DNA of 64,000 bases, taken from contig JAFAYL010000056.1 of NCBI GenBank assembly GCA_019240405.1, forward strand, positions 25,075-89,074. The letters run 5' to 3'. Within the stretch, counting starts at the first letter, position 1. The number at the start of each line of letters is the position of its first letter. The position numbers were made by a program, and so were the translations under genes. The notes under the pieces are model-generated. The model ran no database searches. It was not told where the DNA came from and worked only from the letters and a program-made list of their open reading frames with translations. This stretch comes from Acidobacteriaceae bacterium. GTDB lineage: Bacteria; Acidobacteriota; Terriglobia; Bryobacterales; Bryobacteraceae. Shown piece by piece: positions 10,651 to 20,117 of the stretch.

Positions 10651-12071
10651 CCGAATCTATAGTGACCGCCTCTCTCCCGCTGCTCGTTCTTTCGGCGACC
10701 TCAGTCGCCATTATGATCGCCATCGCTATCAAGCGCGATCACCGTGCGGTGGCCATTATTTCGTTTGCAGGATTCGCTCTCTCGTTCGTGAGTCTCTGGC
10801 CTGCATCCTCCGGCGCACCCGTTCGGATTGGCTCACTCTTAATCATCGATCGCCATGCGCTGGTTTATATGGGATTGGTACTTGCGGCGAGCGCCGCCAT
10901 AATCCTGCTTTCCTTCCGGTATCTCGAAGACCGGTCCGAGCACAAGGAAGAGTTCTATCTGCTGCTCGTTTTCGCCACCGTGGGTTCGATGGTCTTGGCA
11001 GCAAGCAGCCATATGGTTTCCTTCTTTCTCGGATTAGAGTTATTGAGTGTCTCGCTATACGCGCTCGTCTCGTATCCGCGAATTGAGGCGCTTCCGCTCG
11101 AAGCGGGACTGAAATACCTGGTCCTAGCTGCCTCCTCCTCGGCGTTTCTGCTGTTCGGGCTCGCGCTAATCTATATCGTCCAAGGCACGATGGACTTCAG
11201 CCAGATCGCATCAGTCGCCCCGGACGCACAATCGCGTTTTATTTATCTCGGCGGAATGGTTCTTTTCTTCACGGGAATCGGCTTCAAACTCGCGGTTGTG
11301 CCGTTCCATCTGTGGACGCCGGACGTCTATCAAGGAGCGCCGATCCCTGCGACTGCGTTCGTAGCCACTACTTCGAAGGGCGGCGTCTTTGCATTCCTAT
11401 TGCGCTGGTTCGCGGCTGAAGGCGGAGCTAATCAGAGCATGGTCGTAATCCTCGGAATCGTCGCGATCGCTTCCATGCTGGTTGGCAATCTTCTTGCACT
11501 ACGTCAGACGAACATCAAACGGCTTCTTGCGTATTCGTCCATTGCCCACATGGGCTATTTCCTTGTGGCTGTTATCGCGGGAGGGACTCTGGGCAGATCG
11601 GCAGCGACGTATTATCTCGCAGCGTACATCCTCACCATTGTTGGAGCATTCGGGTCATTGCTCGCGCTCTCACACGGAACGCGCGAAACTGAAACCTTCG
11701 ACGACGTGCGCGGGCTTTTCTGGCGTCAGCCCGTGCTCGCGTCGATCTTTACCGCAATGATCCTTTCGCTCGCCGGGATTCCCCTCACGGCGGGCTTCTT
11801 GGGGAAATTTTACGTGCTCGCGGCGGGTGCATCTGTCGCCGCATGGACGTTAGTCATCGTGCTCATCATCAGCAGCACTATCGGATTGGTTTACTACCTG
11901 CGCATCATCGTCGCGATGTTTACCGATTCAGATCGACCCGGAAGCGAGCTCATCAGAGAACGGATTCCGTTCACACCACGAATTGTGCTGGTTTTGTTGA
12001 CCATTGCTCTGATCTTTCTTGGGATTTATCCGCAGCCGCTCTGGAACGCAATTACCGCCGGTCTGGGATGA
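10647..12071 (+). CDS. nuoN: NADH-quinone oxidoreductase subunit N (antiporter-like)
   Basis: NuoN is the proximal antiporter-like subunit of the complex I membrane arm. The ATG at 10647 overlaps the nuoM stop (ATGA) and gives a normal hydrophobic N-terminus; a longer open frame that runs back to about 10251 lies inside nuoM and is not real. Typical elements are GLELLSVSLYALVS, the lysine-bearing KLAVVPFHLWTPDVYQGAP and SSIAHMGYFLVA. It is 474 residues long with about fourteen membrane segments. It closes the operon; the next gene is convergent, with its stop 15 bp away. Confidence 0.95.
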   Translation: MTESIVTASLPLLVLSATSVAIMIAIAIKRDHRAVAIISFAGFALSFVSLWPASSGAPVRIGSLLIIDRHALVYMGLVLAASAAIILLSFRYLEDRSEHKEEFYLLLVFATVGSMVLAASSHMVSFFLGLELLSVSLYALVSYPRIEALPLEAGLKYLVLAASSSAFLLFGLALIYIVQGTMDFSQIASVAPDAQSRFIYLGGMVLFFTGIGFKLAVVPFHLWTPDVYQGAPIPATAFVATTSKGGVFAFLLRWFAAEGGANQSMVVILGIVAIASMLVGNLLALRQTNIKRLLAYSSIAHMGYFLVAVIAGGTLGRSAATYYLAAYILTIVGAFGSLLALSHGTRETETFDDVRGLFWRQPVLASIFTAMILSLAGIPLTAGFLGKFYVLAAGASVAAWTLVIVLIISSTIGLVYYLRIIVAMFTDSDRPGSELIRERIPFTPRIVLVLLTIALIFLGIYPQPLWNAITAGLG

Positions 12072-12086
12072 AATTTCGGCCCAGGT

Positions 12087-12539
12087 TTAATGGGATAAAT
12101 CCCCTGCTATGTAGTGCTCCATGTGCGCGATTGTGTCGTCCTGGGCCGACACAATCCAGTTCACGAGATCGCCAATCGATAGAACGCCTGCAACTGTTCC
12201 GTCGGAATTGATCACCGGGAGATGCCGGATCCGATTGTCGGTCATCGTTCGCATTGCATCTTCGACAGATGTGTCGCAACGAATGGTGATGGGCGAAGGA
12301 GTCATGATCTCGCGGACAAACGTGTCCTTCGAAGACCGGCCTTGCAGGATGACTTTGCGCGCATAGTCGCGCTCTGAGATAATGCCCACCAATTGATCGC
12401 CATCAATCACAAGTAGAGCGCCGACGCGTTTGTCGGCCATCATTTCGATCGCCGAATAGACCGACGCATCGGGAGGCAATGAAAATATACCGCCCCCCTT
12501 TTGCTTGAGCAGCATAGAAACCCGATCAAGAACTCTCAT
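12087..12539 (-). CDS. CBS-domain-pair protein
   Basis: A 150-residue cytoplasmic protein made almost entirely of two CBS repeats, residues about 18-70 and 80-135. It shows the typical ends of each repeat (LVGIISERDYARKV and VAGVLSIGDLV). Such stand-alone pairs usually bind adenine nucleotides and act as energy sensors; the partner is not evident. I chose the ATG at 12539 because a good GGGAGGG ribosome-binding site sits just upstream; a longer frame begins at 12626. It faces nuoN tail to tail and lies downstream of the ROK gene on the same strand. Confidence 0.9.
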   Translation of the reverse strand: MRVLDRVSMLLKQKGGGIFSLPPDASVYSAIEMMADKRVGALLVIDGDQLVGIISERDYARKVILQGRSSKDTFVREIMTPSPITIRCDTSVEDAMRTMTDNRIRHLPVINSDGTVAGVLSIGDLVNWIVSAQDDTIAHMEHYIAGDLSH

Positions 12540-12633
12540 CAGCCCTCCCGCGAAGTATGGGATCGTTTTACGCTGAGAGCAGTATACGCCTTGTCTTCGG
12601 CCCGCTTCAAGGCCTACTGTAACCACCGGACGA

Positions 12634-13644
12634 CTACGCTAATCCGCCACTGCGCGCAAATTTTAACGCTTCTACAGCCGCTCCCCGCGCCCCCGCGCAG
12701 TCACCGTTCGGCATCACGTGGATGGGAATATCGGCTTGCTCTACACGCTGCTTGGGCATCACCGCGCGAATCTCATCGATGAACCAGCCCTGAAATTCCG
12801 GTTTAGTTTCAAGTGCGCCACCGCCGACAATCAGCGCATCCGGGTCGAAAGTATTGATCATTTCGTCGAACAGCAGCCCGAGCGCATGCGCCTGCACACG
12901 AAAGATCTCTTTACACATCGGATCTCCTCGCTCCGCCAAACCTCGCACCAGCTTCGAGGCTTGGCGAAGATCACCGAGCTTCCCAAGTTCGTGGTCCGGA
13001 AACCGCCGGAGAAAAAAAGGGAGCAGGCACTTCTCTATCGCGATCAAAGAGCAAAGCGATTCCAGGTCTCCAATGCGGCCGCAATTACATACCGGCTCGA
13101 TGCCATCGATCCCGCGAATACTCTGGTACGGAATCAGCACATGGCCCAGCTCTCCACCGAATCCCTTACGGCCAATTACAACGTTTCCCTCTGTGATGAC
13201 TCCGCCGCCCAGACCAGTCCCGATGATTGCCGATATAGAGCTAGTCTTGGCATCGAATCCAAAAAGGACAAAGTGGCCCCAAAGCGCTCCCGCGTTTCCA
13301 TCATTCAGGTACAACACAGGCTTGGCAAGCTTTTTCGCAAGATTCTCCCGGATATCGAATCCCGCCCAATCCGGATGCACAAAATTCGTGGAACCTCGCG
13401 CGCTTAGAACCCCAGTCGCGCTCGCAGGTCCTGGAGTGTCAAGACCAACCATGACGACATCCTCGAGCGGAACGCCAGCCTTTTCAGCGGCAATGCTGAA
13501 ACCATCTGCGACTTGCGCAAGACATACCTCGGGTCCCTCTCTGGCACGCGCAGGATGCTCACACAAGCTCTCGATAAGGAACTGCTCTTCCGCGGTTAGA
13601 AACGTGTAGTTGATCGCCGTTCCGCCAACATCCACTCCGGCCAC
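12634..13644 (-). CDS. ROK-family sugar kinase / regulator-like protein
   Basis: A 336-residue ROK protein (ASKHA fold), a family of glucokinases, amino-sugar kinases and repressors. It has no helix-turn-helix, so kinase activity is the more likely role. The phosphate-1 loop GVDVGGT is at residues 3-9, the catalytic-type LNDGNAGA with D115 follows, then GTGLGGGVI near 142-150 and GELGH at 164-168. The zinc motif is imperfect: family members have CxCGxxGCxE, whereas here it is C186-N-C188-G-R-I-G-D193-L-E, so the third cysteine is aspartate (a cysteine occurs at 198). The GTG at 13644 is the first standard start. An upstream in-frame CTG is better spaced from a GAGG, so the start is uncertain. 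The substrate cannot be told from sequence. Confidence 0.85.
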   Translation of the reverse strand: MAGVDVGGTAINYTFLTAEEQFLIESLCEHPARAREGPEVCLAQVADGFSIAAEKAGVPLEDVVMVGLDTPGPASATGVLSARGSTNFVHPDWAGFDIRENLAKKLAKPVLYLNDGNAGALWGHFVLFGFDAKTSSISAIIGTGLGGGVITEGNVVIGRKGFGGELGHVLIPYQSIRGIDGIEPVCNCGRIGDLESLCSLIAIEKCLLPFFLRRFPDHELGKLGDLRQASKLVRGLAERGDPMCKEIFRVQAHALGLLFDEMINTFDPDALIVGGGALETKPEFQGWFIDEIRAVMPKQRVEQADIPIHVMPNGDCAGARGAAVEALKFARSGGLA

Positions 13645-13747
13645 TACGTGCAGGGCTAATACCTCGCTTTAAATAATTTGGCTTCCGCAGTGTTAGCGTA
13701 TCAGGACGGACTCTTTAGAATGCCGCGACAGCAACGTTGCCGAAACA

Positions 13748-16700
13748 CTATTCGATCGTCAGGAGAATGTCCCTGGCCTCAACGGTATCGCGGGGACGCA
13801 CGCTAATTTCTTTCACCATTCCAGCGATGGGCGCGTGAACGGTGGTCTGCATTTTCATCGCATCCATAACCAACAGGCGATCTCCCGGACTGACTTGCTG
13901 GCCGTCTTTCACGTGCAGCACCGTAATCGCGCCGGGAATCGGAGCGCCAACCTCGCCCGCTTTCGCCGGATCCGCCTTCCGGCGAGCCGCGATGACTTGC
14001 TTGAATGACTTGTCGCGAATTTCCACTTCGCGGGGTTGGCCGTTCAGCTCAAAAAATACGGTCCGCATCCCGTCGGGCCTAAGTTCTCCGACCGTCAAAA
14101 GGCGGATCACGAGCGTCTTTCCAGGCTCCAGCTCAACTGTCATTTCTTCGGTTTCGTGCAAGCCATAAAAAAACTGAGGTGTCGGGAGAACTTCGAGCTC
14201 GCCATATTGGGCCCGCGCGGCCGCGAAATTGAGAAACACGTCCGGATACATCAAATAGCTCATCAGGTCGGTCTCGGATGTAGAGCCGGTCTGCTCAGCC
14301 AATTTCTTGGCGGCGCCCTCTAGGTCGGCGGGCTCGAGCCGCTCTCCGGGCCTCCCCTCATACGGGGAGCGCCCTCGCAAAATGACCTGCTGCAGCTTCG
14401 CGGGCCAGCCCCCTTCGGGCTCGCCCAGAGAACCCATGAACATATCGATCACCGAGTTCGGAAAAGTCAGATTGTGATTCACCGGCAGCCTTTGCACATC
14501 AGCGACAGTCATGTCATGGCTGATCAGGTAAAGAGCGAAATCGCCGACGGCCTTGCTCGACGGAGTAACCTTGATGATGTCTCCAAATGCCCGGTTTACC
14601 TCCGCGTATGCGCGAGCGACTTCAGGCCACCGGCCGCCTAATCCCATAGCCTCGGCTTGCTCCTTTAAGTTGGTGTATTGCCCGCCCGGCATTTCGTGAA
14701 TGTAAACATCGGCGCTACCGGATTTTGGCGCGTTGTCGAAGGGTAGATAGTAGGTGCGCACCGTCTCCCAATAATCCGAGCAGCGATTCAGCGCTTCGAA
14801 ACTCAATCCAGTGTCGCGATCGGTATGCGCCAGCGCGGCCACGACCGAGTTCAAATTGGGCTGGCTCGTGACGCCGCTCATTGAGGAGATTGCTCCGTCC
14901 GCCACTTCAACGCCCGCCTCGGAAGCTTTCAGAATCGTCGCCGCATTGATCCCGCTCGTGTCATGGGTATGTAAATGAATTGGAAGACCAATCTCTTCAC
15001 GAAGGGTCTTCACGAGCTTGAATGCCGCGTATGGCCGCAGCAGTCCAGCCATATCTTTAATGCCGAGAATGTGTGTACCCATTTGCTGCAATTCTTTGGC
15101 GAGCCGTACGTAGTAGTTCAGCGAATACTTTTCTCGTGATGGGTCCAGAATGTCGCCGCTATAACAAATTGCAGCCTCGCAGAGCCTGCCTGTTTTCAAG
15201 ACAGCTTCAACGGCAACTTTCATATTGGGCATCCAGTTGAGCGAATCGAAGATGCGGAAGATATCGATACCGTGCAGCGCTGCGTCTTCTACGAATTTCT
15301 CGACAACGTTATCCGGATAAGCCGTGTAGCCGACTGCATTCGAAGCCCTGAGTAGCATTTGAAAGCAAATGTTTGGGATTCTTTGCCGCAGCTCCTCCAA
15401 ACGCTTCCATGGGTCCTCTAGCAGAAATCGCATCGCTACATCGAAAGTCGCGCCCCCCCACATTTCGAGGCTGAATAGTTGCGGCAACTCCTTCGCGACA
15501 AACTCTGCGATACGGAAAAGATCATAGGATCGCACTCGCGTTGCCATCAACGACTGATGTGCATCGCGGAATGTGGTATCAGTCAACAACAGTCTGGATT
15601 GCTTTTGCGTCCAATCCGCGAAGCCTCTTGGTCCAAGCTGATCGAGCAACTGGCGGGTTCCGTGAATCGGCTCGCCTGCATGCGTCTGGGGCACCACGGC
15701 TTCGCGAATCACCGCTGGTCTCGGTTTGTCTATGACCTCTGGATTTCCATTAACGATCACCTCGGCGAGATAGGTGAGCAATTTTGTTGCGCGATCGCGC
15801 CGCGGCGCAAACTCGAATAACTCGGGAGTATCGTCTAGAAACGAAGTTGTCGCCTGACCCGCTTGAAAGTCGGCGTGATTCACTACGTTTTCTAAGAAAG
15901 GAATATTCGTCTTTACACCGCGGATCCGGAACTCGCGCAAGGCGCGATCCATGCGCTGGCAGGCCTGATTGAAATTCGCTCCCCACGCGGTAACCTTCAC
16001 AAGCAGGGAATCGTAATACGGCGAGATGACCGCGCCGTTATAAGCCGAGCCGCCATCGAGACGAATGCCGAAGCCTGCCGCCGAACGATATGTCCGAATC
16101 TTGCCGTAGTCCGGAGCAAAGTTCTTTTCAGGATCTTCAGTGGTTACCCGGCATTGCAGGGCTGTGCCGTGCAGAGGGATCTCCGGTTGCGCAGGCAGTG
16201 CAACTTCCTCATCATGAAGGCTGCGCCCCTGCGCCATTAGAATCTGGGTTCGAACGATATCGATGCCGGTGATCATCTCAGTCACCGTGTGCTCCACTTG
16301 CAGCCGTGGATTCACCTCAATGAAAAACCATTCGTGAGTATCCGCATTGACCAAAAATTCGACGGTTCCGGCGTTGTAATAGTTGACCTCTCGCGCTAAA
16401 GCAACCGCCGCTTCGGCCAGCACTCTTCGCACCGAATCGGGCAGCCCGATTGCGGGAGCAATCTCGATGACTTTTTGGTGCCGCCGTTGGACTGAACAGT
16501 CTCGCTCATAAAGATGAAGGATGTTGCCGTGAGTGTCCCCGATAATCTGAATCTCGACGTGCTTCGCGTGCGGTACATATCGCTCCAGAAACACAGCACT
16601 GTTGCCGAATGCCGCGTCTGCCTCTTCGCTCGCCTCTTCGAGGTTCGACCGAAACTCAGCGGCTGAATTGACGACTCGCATACCACGTCCGCCGCCACCA

Positions 16701-17185
16701 AACGCGGCTTTCACCATGAGTGGAAATCCAATTCGTGCACCGGTGTCGAGAGCCTCGTCACTCTTCGGATCAATCGGATTCTCAGTTCCAGGGACAACGG
16801 GTACGCCCGCGCGCTCCGCGAGTTTGCGCGCCGCAGTTTTATCGCCTAATTTTTCCAGGATTTCAGCGCTTGGTCCCACGAACGTGATTCCAGCGTTTTG
16901 ACAAGCGCGCGGAAGAGCAGGATTCTCAGCGAGAAAGCCATATCCCGGATGAATGGCGTCAACTTCTTTTTCGAGGGCGAGCGCGAGGATCCCGTCCACG
17001 TCCAGATACGCCTGAACCGGGCCTTTTCCTTTTCCGATCAAATACGCTTCATCGGCTTTGAACCGGTGCAGACTGAGCCGGTCTTCCTGTGAATAGATCG
17101 CAACTGTGCGAAGTCTGAGCTCGTTCGCTGCTCTCAGGATGCGAATTGCAATTTCTCCGCGATTGAGAGCCAGCAGTTTCTTCAT
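13748..17185 (-). CDS. pyc: Pyruvate carboxylase (single chain)
   Basis: Pyruvate carboxylase makes oxaloacetate from pyruvate and bicarbonate using ATP and biotin, refilling the TCA cycle. All domains are in one 1145-residue chain. First is an ATP-grasp biotin carboxylase domain (about 1-450; GGGGRGMRVV near 160, EVNPRLQVEHTVTE near 290). Next comes a carboxyltransferase TIM barrel (about 530-800; TDTTFRDAHQSLMATR, metal-binding HLHTHDT). The C-terminal biotinyl domain carries AMKM at 1109-1112, so K1111 is the biotin site. The ATG at 17185 starts directly on MKKLLALNRGEIA, as expected. It lies 25 bp downstream of the ACT-domain gene on the same strand, suggesting an operon. Confidence 0.97.
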   Translation of the reverse strand: MKKLLALNRGEIAIRILRAANELRLRTVAIYSQEDRLSLHRFKADEAYLIGKGKGPVQAYLDVDGILALALEKEVDAIHPGYGFLAENPALPRACQNAGITFVGPSAEILEKLGDKTAARKLAERAGVPVVPGTENPIDPKSDEALDTGARIGFPLMVKAAFGGGGRGMRVVNSAAEFRSNLEEASEEADAAFGNSAVFLERYVPHAKHVEIQIIGDTHGNILHLYERDCSVQRRHQKVIEIAPAIGLPDSVRRVLAEAAVALAREVNYYNAGTVEFLVNADTHEWFFIEVNPRLQVEHTVTEMITGIDIVRTQILMAQGRSLHDEEVALPAQPEIPLHGTALQCRVTTEDPEKNFAPDYGKIRTYRSAAGFGIRLDGGSAYNGAVISPYYDSLLVKVTAWGANFNQACQRMDRALREFRIRGVKTNIPFLENVVNHADFQAGQATTSFLDDTPELFEFAPRRDRATKLLTYLAEVIVNGNPEVIDKPRPAVIREAVVPQTHAGEPIHGTRQLLDQLGPRGFADWTQKQSRLLLTDTTFRDAHQSLMATRVRSYDLFRIAEFVAKELPQLFSLEMWGGATFDVAMRFLLEDPWKRLEELRQRIPNICFQMLLRASNAVGYTAYPDNVVEKFVEDAALHGIDIFRIFDSLNWMPNMKVAVEAVLKTGRLCEAAICYSGDILDPSREKYSLNYYVRLAKELQQMGTHILGIKDMAGLLRPYAAFKLVKTLREEIGLPIHLHTHDTSGINAATILKASEAGVEVADGAISSMSGVTSQPNLNSVVAALAHTDRDTGLSFEALNRCSDYWETVRTYYLPFDNAPKSGSADVYIHEMPGGQYTNLKEQAEAMGLGGRWPEVARAYAEVNRAFGDIIKVTPSSKAVGDFALYLISHDMTVADVQRLPVNHNLTFPNSVIDMFMGSLGEPEGGWPAKLQQVILRGRSPYEGRPGERLEPADLEGAAKKLAEQTGSTSETDLMSYLMYPDVFLNFAAARAQYGELEVLPTPQFFYGLHETEEMTVELEPGKTLVIRLLTVGELRPDGMRTVFFELNGQPREVEIRDKSFKQVIAARRKADPAKAGEVGAPIPGAITVLHVKDGQQVSPGDRLLVMDAMKMQTTVHAPIAGMVKEISVRPRDTVEARDILLTIE

Positions 17186-17210
17186 GAGGACAGGGTGGGC
17201 GAGTAGTATT

Positions 17211-17912
17211 TCAGAACTCTCGCCGGCTCAAGCGTTCAATTCTGAATTTAGCTGTGTCGGCAACTGCCATTACGGCCATAACGCCGGCTTGAACAGGATC
17301 AGTAACCACTAAGTCACAAGCGGCCGGTACGCTTCCGGCCATATTCAGACTAATCACCAGCAGCCCTTGGTCGCGCACTTCGCGCACTGCCGCTTCGATA
17401 TCGCCACCCATTAGCGCGCCGGCCATTACCAGCGCTCGAACGCGTGGCAGGCGCAAGACGGCCCGAACAGCTCCGGCGAGCGCTTGTTCACCCACAAGCG
17501 GAATCGTGTCGACTGAAATGCGTTCACCGCGGATGTTGTGCCGGTCAGCTTCAGAAATTGCGCCAAGCGCGACTTGGCCCACCTGAGCTCCTCCCCCGAC
17601 GATGATGATTCGCTTCCCGTAGATCTTTTGCATCGATTCCACGCGCGTGATAGAACGGACAACATCGAGACCCTGCAAATCGGAAACTAGAGCTTCCGAA
17701 GCACCCGGCACGTCTACTTCGAGGTAGATGTTGGCAGCGCCTCCCTGATCCTCAATGATCGAAATGGAACGAATATCGCCCCTGTGCCTGACGATGACTC
17801 CCGTGAGTTGATGGAGAACGCCCGGCGCGCTGAGTGTCACGAGCACCAACCCGACGAGTTTATTCCCGCCCTGATTGTTGGCATTCTCAGCGTGTAACGA
17901 ATCTCGATCCAT
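17211..17912 (-). CDS. ACT-domain protein with unassigned C-terminal domain (DUF5612-like)
   Basis: A 233-residue protein. Residues about 20-90 form an ACT domain (LVLVTLSAPGVLHQLTGVI, then SISIIEDQGG), the usual small-molecule sensing fold of amino-acid metabolism. The rest has a strand-loop IIIVGGGAQVGQVALGA near 107-123, reminiscent of a Rossmann-type glycine turn, and alternating hydrophobic strands to the end. I recall similar ACT plus DUF5612 proteins in methanogens; that assignment is from memory and not checked. It is probably co-transcribed with pyruvate carboxylase 25 bp downstream, so a regulatory role at the pyruvate/oxaloacetate node is a reasonable guess. No catalytic residues can be named. 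Confidence 0.7.
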   Translation of the reverse strand: MDRDSLHAENANNQGGNKLVGLVLVTLSAPGVLHQLTGVIVRHRGDIRSISIIEDQGGAANIYLEVDVPGASEALVSDLQGLDVVRSITRVESMQKIYGKRIIIVGGGAQVGQVALGAISEADRHNIRGERISVDTIPLVGEQALAGAVRAVLRLPRVRALVMAGALMGGDIEAAVREVRDQGLLVISLNMAGSVPAACDLVVTDPVQAGVMAVMAVADTAKFRIERLSRREF

Positions 17913-17931
17913 CAGAGTAGCGATTGCGACT

Positions 17932-18026
<95 letters not shown>

Positions 18027-18328
18027 AGGTAACGGCGGGTCCTTTTGCATGCTAGCACGGCAATTTGTTCAGCAAGTTGCCTAACCCGGTAGCCGGATGG
18101 CTGGGCAGCGCGACAACTGAGAAATCTTTTTCAGACAAATCTGGCGTACTATTCACGACGGTAGACATACTTACCCTGTTCACGGAGTAAGCGTTTGAAG
18201 ATCCCTTACCTGAGTGTTATTGTGATCTTGTAGTCCGCGAAGATGTTCGAAACAGGCGGATTCAACCGACCGGCGATCATCAACTAGCCCACTTTCAAGT
18301 ACGAAGGAAATTATAGGAATTGAATAAG
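18027..18328. other. Intergenic stretch without a gene
   Basis: About 300 bp between tRNA-Ser and the carbamoyltransferase gene. I see no convincing coding frame, terminator or operator. It must hold the promoters of the divergent tRNA and carbamoyltransferase genes. An AGGAA motif at about 18314-18318 serves as ribosome-binding site for the latter. Confidence 0.5.
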
Positions 18329-20098
18329 ATGGACCGACCTGTCTACGTTCTGGCCGTTCATGATGGGCACAATGCCTCGGCTTGCCTTTTGGCTGACGGC
18401 AGGATTGCATACGCCATCCAGGAAGAGCGGCTGACGGGTGAAAAGAATGCGAATTGCTTCCCTGCACTTTCCATTCAGGCGTGTCTCGATTTCGCGGGTC
18501 TCCAGCCACGCGATATTGCGAAGCTCGTGTTCGCAAGTCACCGAAGCACCCCAGCAGGCTTGCGTTCTCACGACCAAATGAAGGCCAGCCGCCGGGAGGC
18601 AACGCTTACAGGGACACTTCGGCGAGCCCTTTGGTATCCGTACTACCAAACGCGTACACATCTCGGCCTTCCAGAGCGGATGAACAATCTAGAGCGGGCT
18701 GGATTCGGTCGAAATCAATACTCCGAGTATGAGCACCACTTGTGTCATGCCGCCTCTGCCTACTATGGGCTGCGCGACGATTCTCAAACAAGCTACGTCG
18801 TTTTGACCGTAGATGGTTTTGGAGATCTGGATTGCGCCACTGTGTGGATCAATCGGGACGGAATCCTGGAACGGATTGCCCGGACGCCGTTCACAGATTC
18901 ACTCGGGACGATTTACGGTATTACCACCGGCATGATGGGTTTTCGGCCACTGGAACACGAATACAAGCTGATGGGGATGGCCCCGTATGCCTCTCGCAAG
19001 CACGCGCAGCGCGTGGCGGAATCGTTTCACAAGCTGTTGGCGGTTGACGAAGACCGCATGCGCTTCAAACGCCGCACCCTGGAGCCGAGCTTTCTTTATA
19101 CACGGCGAATTCGAGACATGATCAGCGGCGAGCGATTCGATCTGGTATGTGCGGGGCTGCAACAATTCACCGAAGAACTGCTTCTCAAGCTAGCGAACAG
19201 CACGGTGCGAGCAACCGGCGTCGGCCGGCTCTTGTGCGCGGGCGGCGTATTCATGAATGTTAAGGCCAATAAGCGGCTCATGGAGCAACCTGATATCGAG
19301 TCGATCGGTGTCTTTCCGTCTTGCGGCGATGAAACCTTGCCAATGGGCGCAGCTTATCTCGCCTACATTGCCGAGGGCGGGAAAGAAGCCGCGGAGCGCA
19401 TCGAACCCATCACTGACTTTTATCTGGGCGGTGATGTGAGTGATGAATCGTGCCGGCAAGCAGCCGAGTCGAGGGGTCACGACGTTCGTTATCACGATGA
19501 TGTTGAAGCAGAGGTCGCGAGAATACTCATAGCCGGCAAGCCGCTCGCGCGGTGTAAAGGCCGCATGGAATTCGGAGCCCGCGCGCTCGGGAATCGCTCA
19601 ATTCTGGCCGACCCTAGCAACCAAGACGTGGTCCGGGTGATCAACCGTATGGTGAAAAATCGCGACTTCTGGATGCCATTCGCGCCCGTCGTTCGTCGTG
19701 AGAGAATGCACGACTATTTCGTAAACCCGAAGCATCTCCTTAGCCCGTATATGATGCTGACGTTTGACACCCGAGAGAATTTTCGGGAGCTTATAGCGGC
19801 GGTACATAACGCCGACCTCACAGCTCGGCCTCAAGTAATTGAGGCCCACCAGAATCCGGACTACTATCGTCTCTTGCAGATTTTTGAACAACAGACCGGG
19901 CGGGCGGTGCTACTCAATACCTCCTTTAACCTGCACGGATTCCCCATCGTGAATACGGCCCAAGACGCTATGAACGTGTTCGAGAATAGCGGGCTTGAGT
20001 ATCTGAATTTAGGTCAGCTCATCGTCCATAAGCGCGAAGTAGTACGCGTAAACACAACGAGCGCGTTCGCCGAACGCGAAGTTGCACATTCACATTAA
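18329..20098 (+). CDS. NodU/CmcH-family carbamoyltransferase
   Basis: Enzymes of this family use carbamoyl phosphate and ATP to put a carbamoyl group on a hydroxyl of a sugar or natural product, by way of carbamoyl adenylate. The 589-residue protein has an N-terminal Kae1-like domain with HDGHNAS at 11-17 and the metal-binding histidines H136 and H140 (HxxxH). The C-terminal domain has the signature GRMEFGARALGNRS at 411-424. The ATG at 18329 is preferred over a TTG at 18320 because of the spacing to AGGAA. No glycosyltransferase, polyketide or peptide synthesis gene is nearby, so the acceptor is unknown. It stands alone between tRNA-Ser and the convergent homoserine dehydrogenase. Confidence 0.9.
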   Translation: MDRPVYVLAVHDGHNASACLLADGRIAYAIQEERLTGEKNANCFPALSIQACLDFAGLQPRDIAKLVFASHRSTPAGLRSHDQMKASRREATLTGTLRRALWYPYYQTRTHLGLPERMNNLERAGFGRNQYSEYEHHLCHAASAYYGLRDDSQTSYVVLTVDGFGDLDCATVWINRDGILERIARTPFTDSLGTIYGITTGMMGFRPLEHEYKLMGMAPYASRKHAQRVAESFHKLLAVDEDRMRFKRRTLEPSFLYTRRIRDMISGERFDLVCAGLQQFTEELLLKLANSTVRATGVGRLLCAGGVFMNVKANKRLMEQPDIESIGVFPSCGDETLPMGAAYLAYIAEGGKEAAERIEPITDFYLGGDVSDESCRQAAESRGHDVRYHDDVEAEVARILIAGKPLARCKGRMEFGARALGNRSILADPSNQDVVRVINRMVKNRDFWMPFAPVVRRERMHDYFVNPKHLLSPYMMLTFDTRENFRELIAAVHNADLTARPQVIEAHQNPDYYRLLQIFEQQTGRAVLLNTSFNLHGFPIVNTAQDAMNVFENSGLEYLNLGQLIVHKREVVRVNTTSAFAEREVAHSH

Positions 20099-20117
20099 CG
20101 GCTAACGCTGAGCGCCG

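Noticed and set aside
12718..13609. Plus-strand frames opposite the ROK gene
   Set aside because: Antisense shadows of a gene with all ROK signatures; no recognisable domain of their own.
20099..20117. Terminator hairpin between carbamoyltransferase and hom
   Set aside because: ACGGC/GCCGT can pair, but the stem is short, the loop long and there is no T-run.
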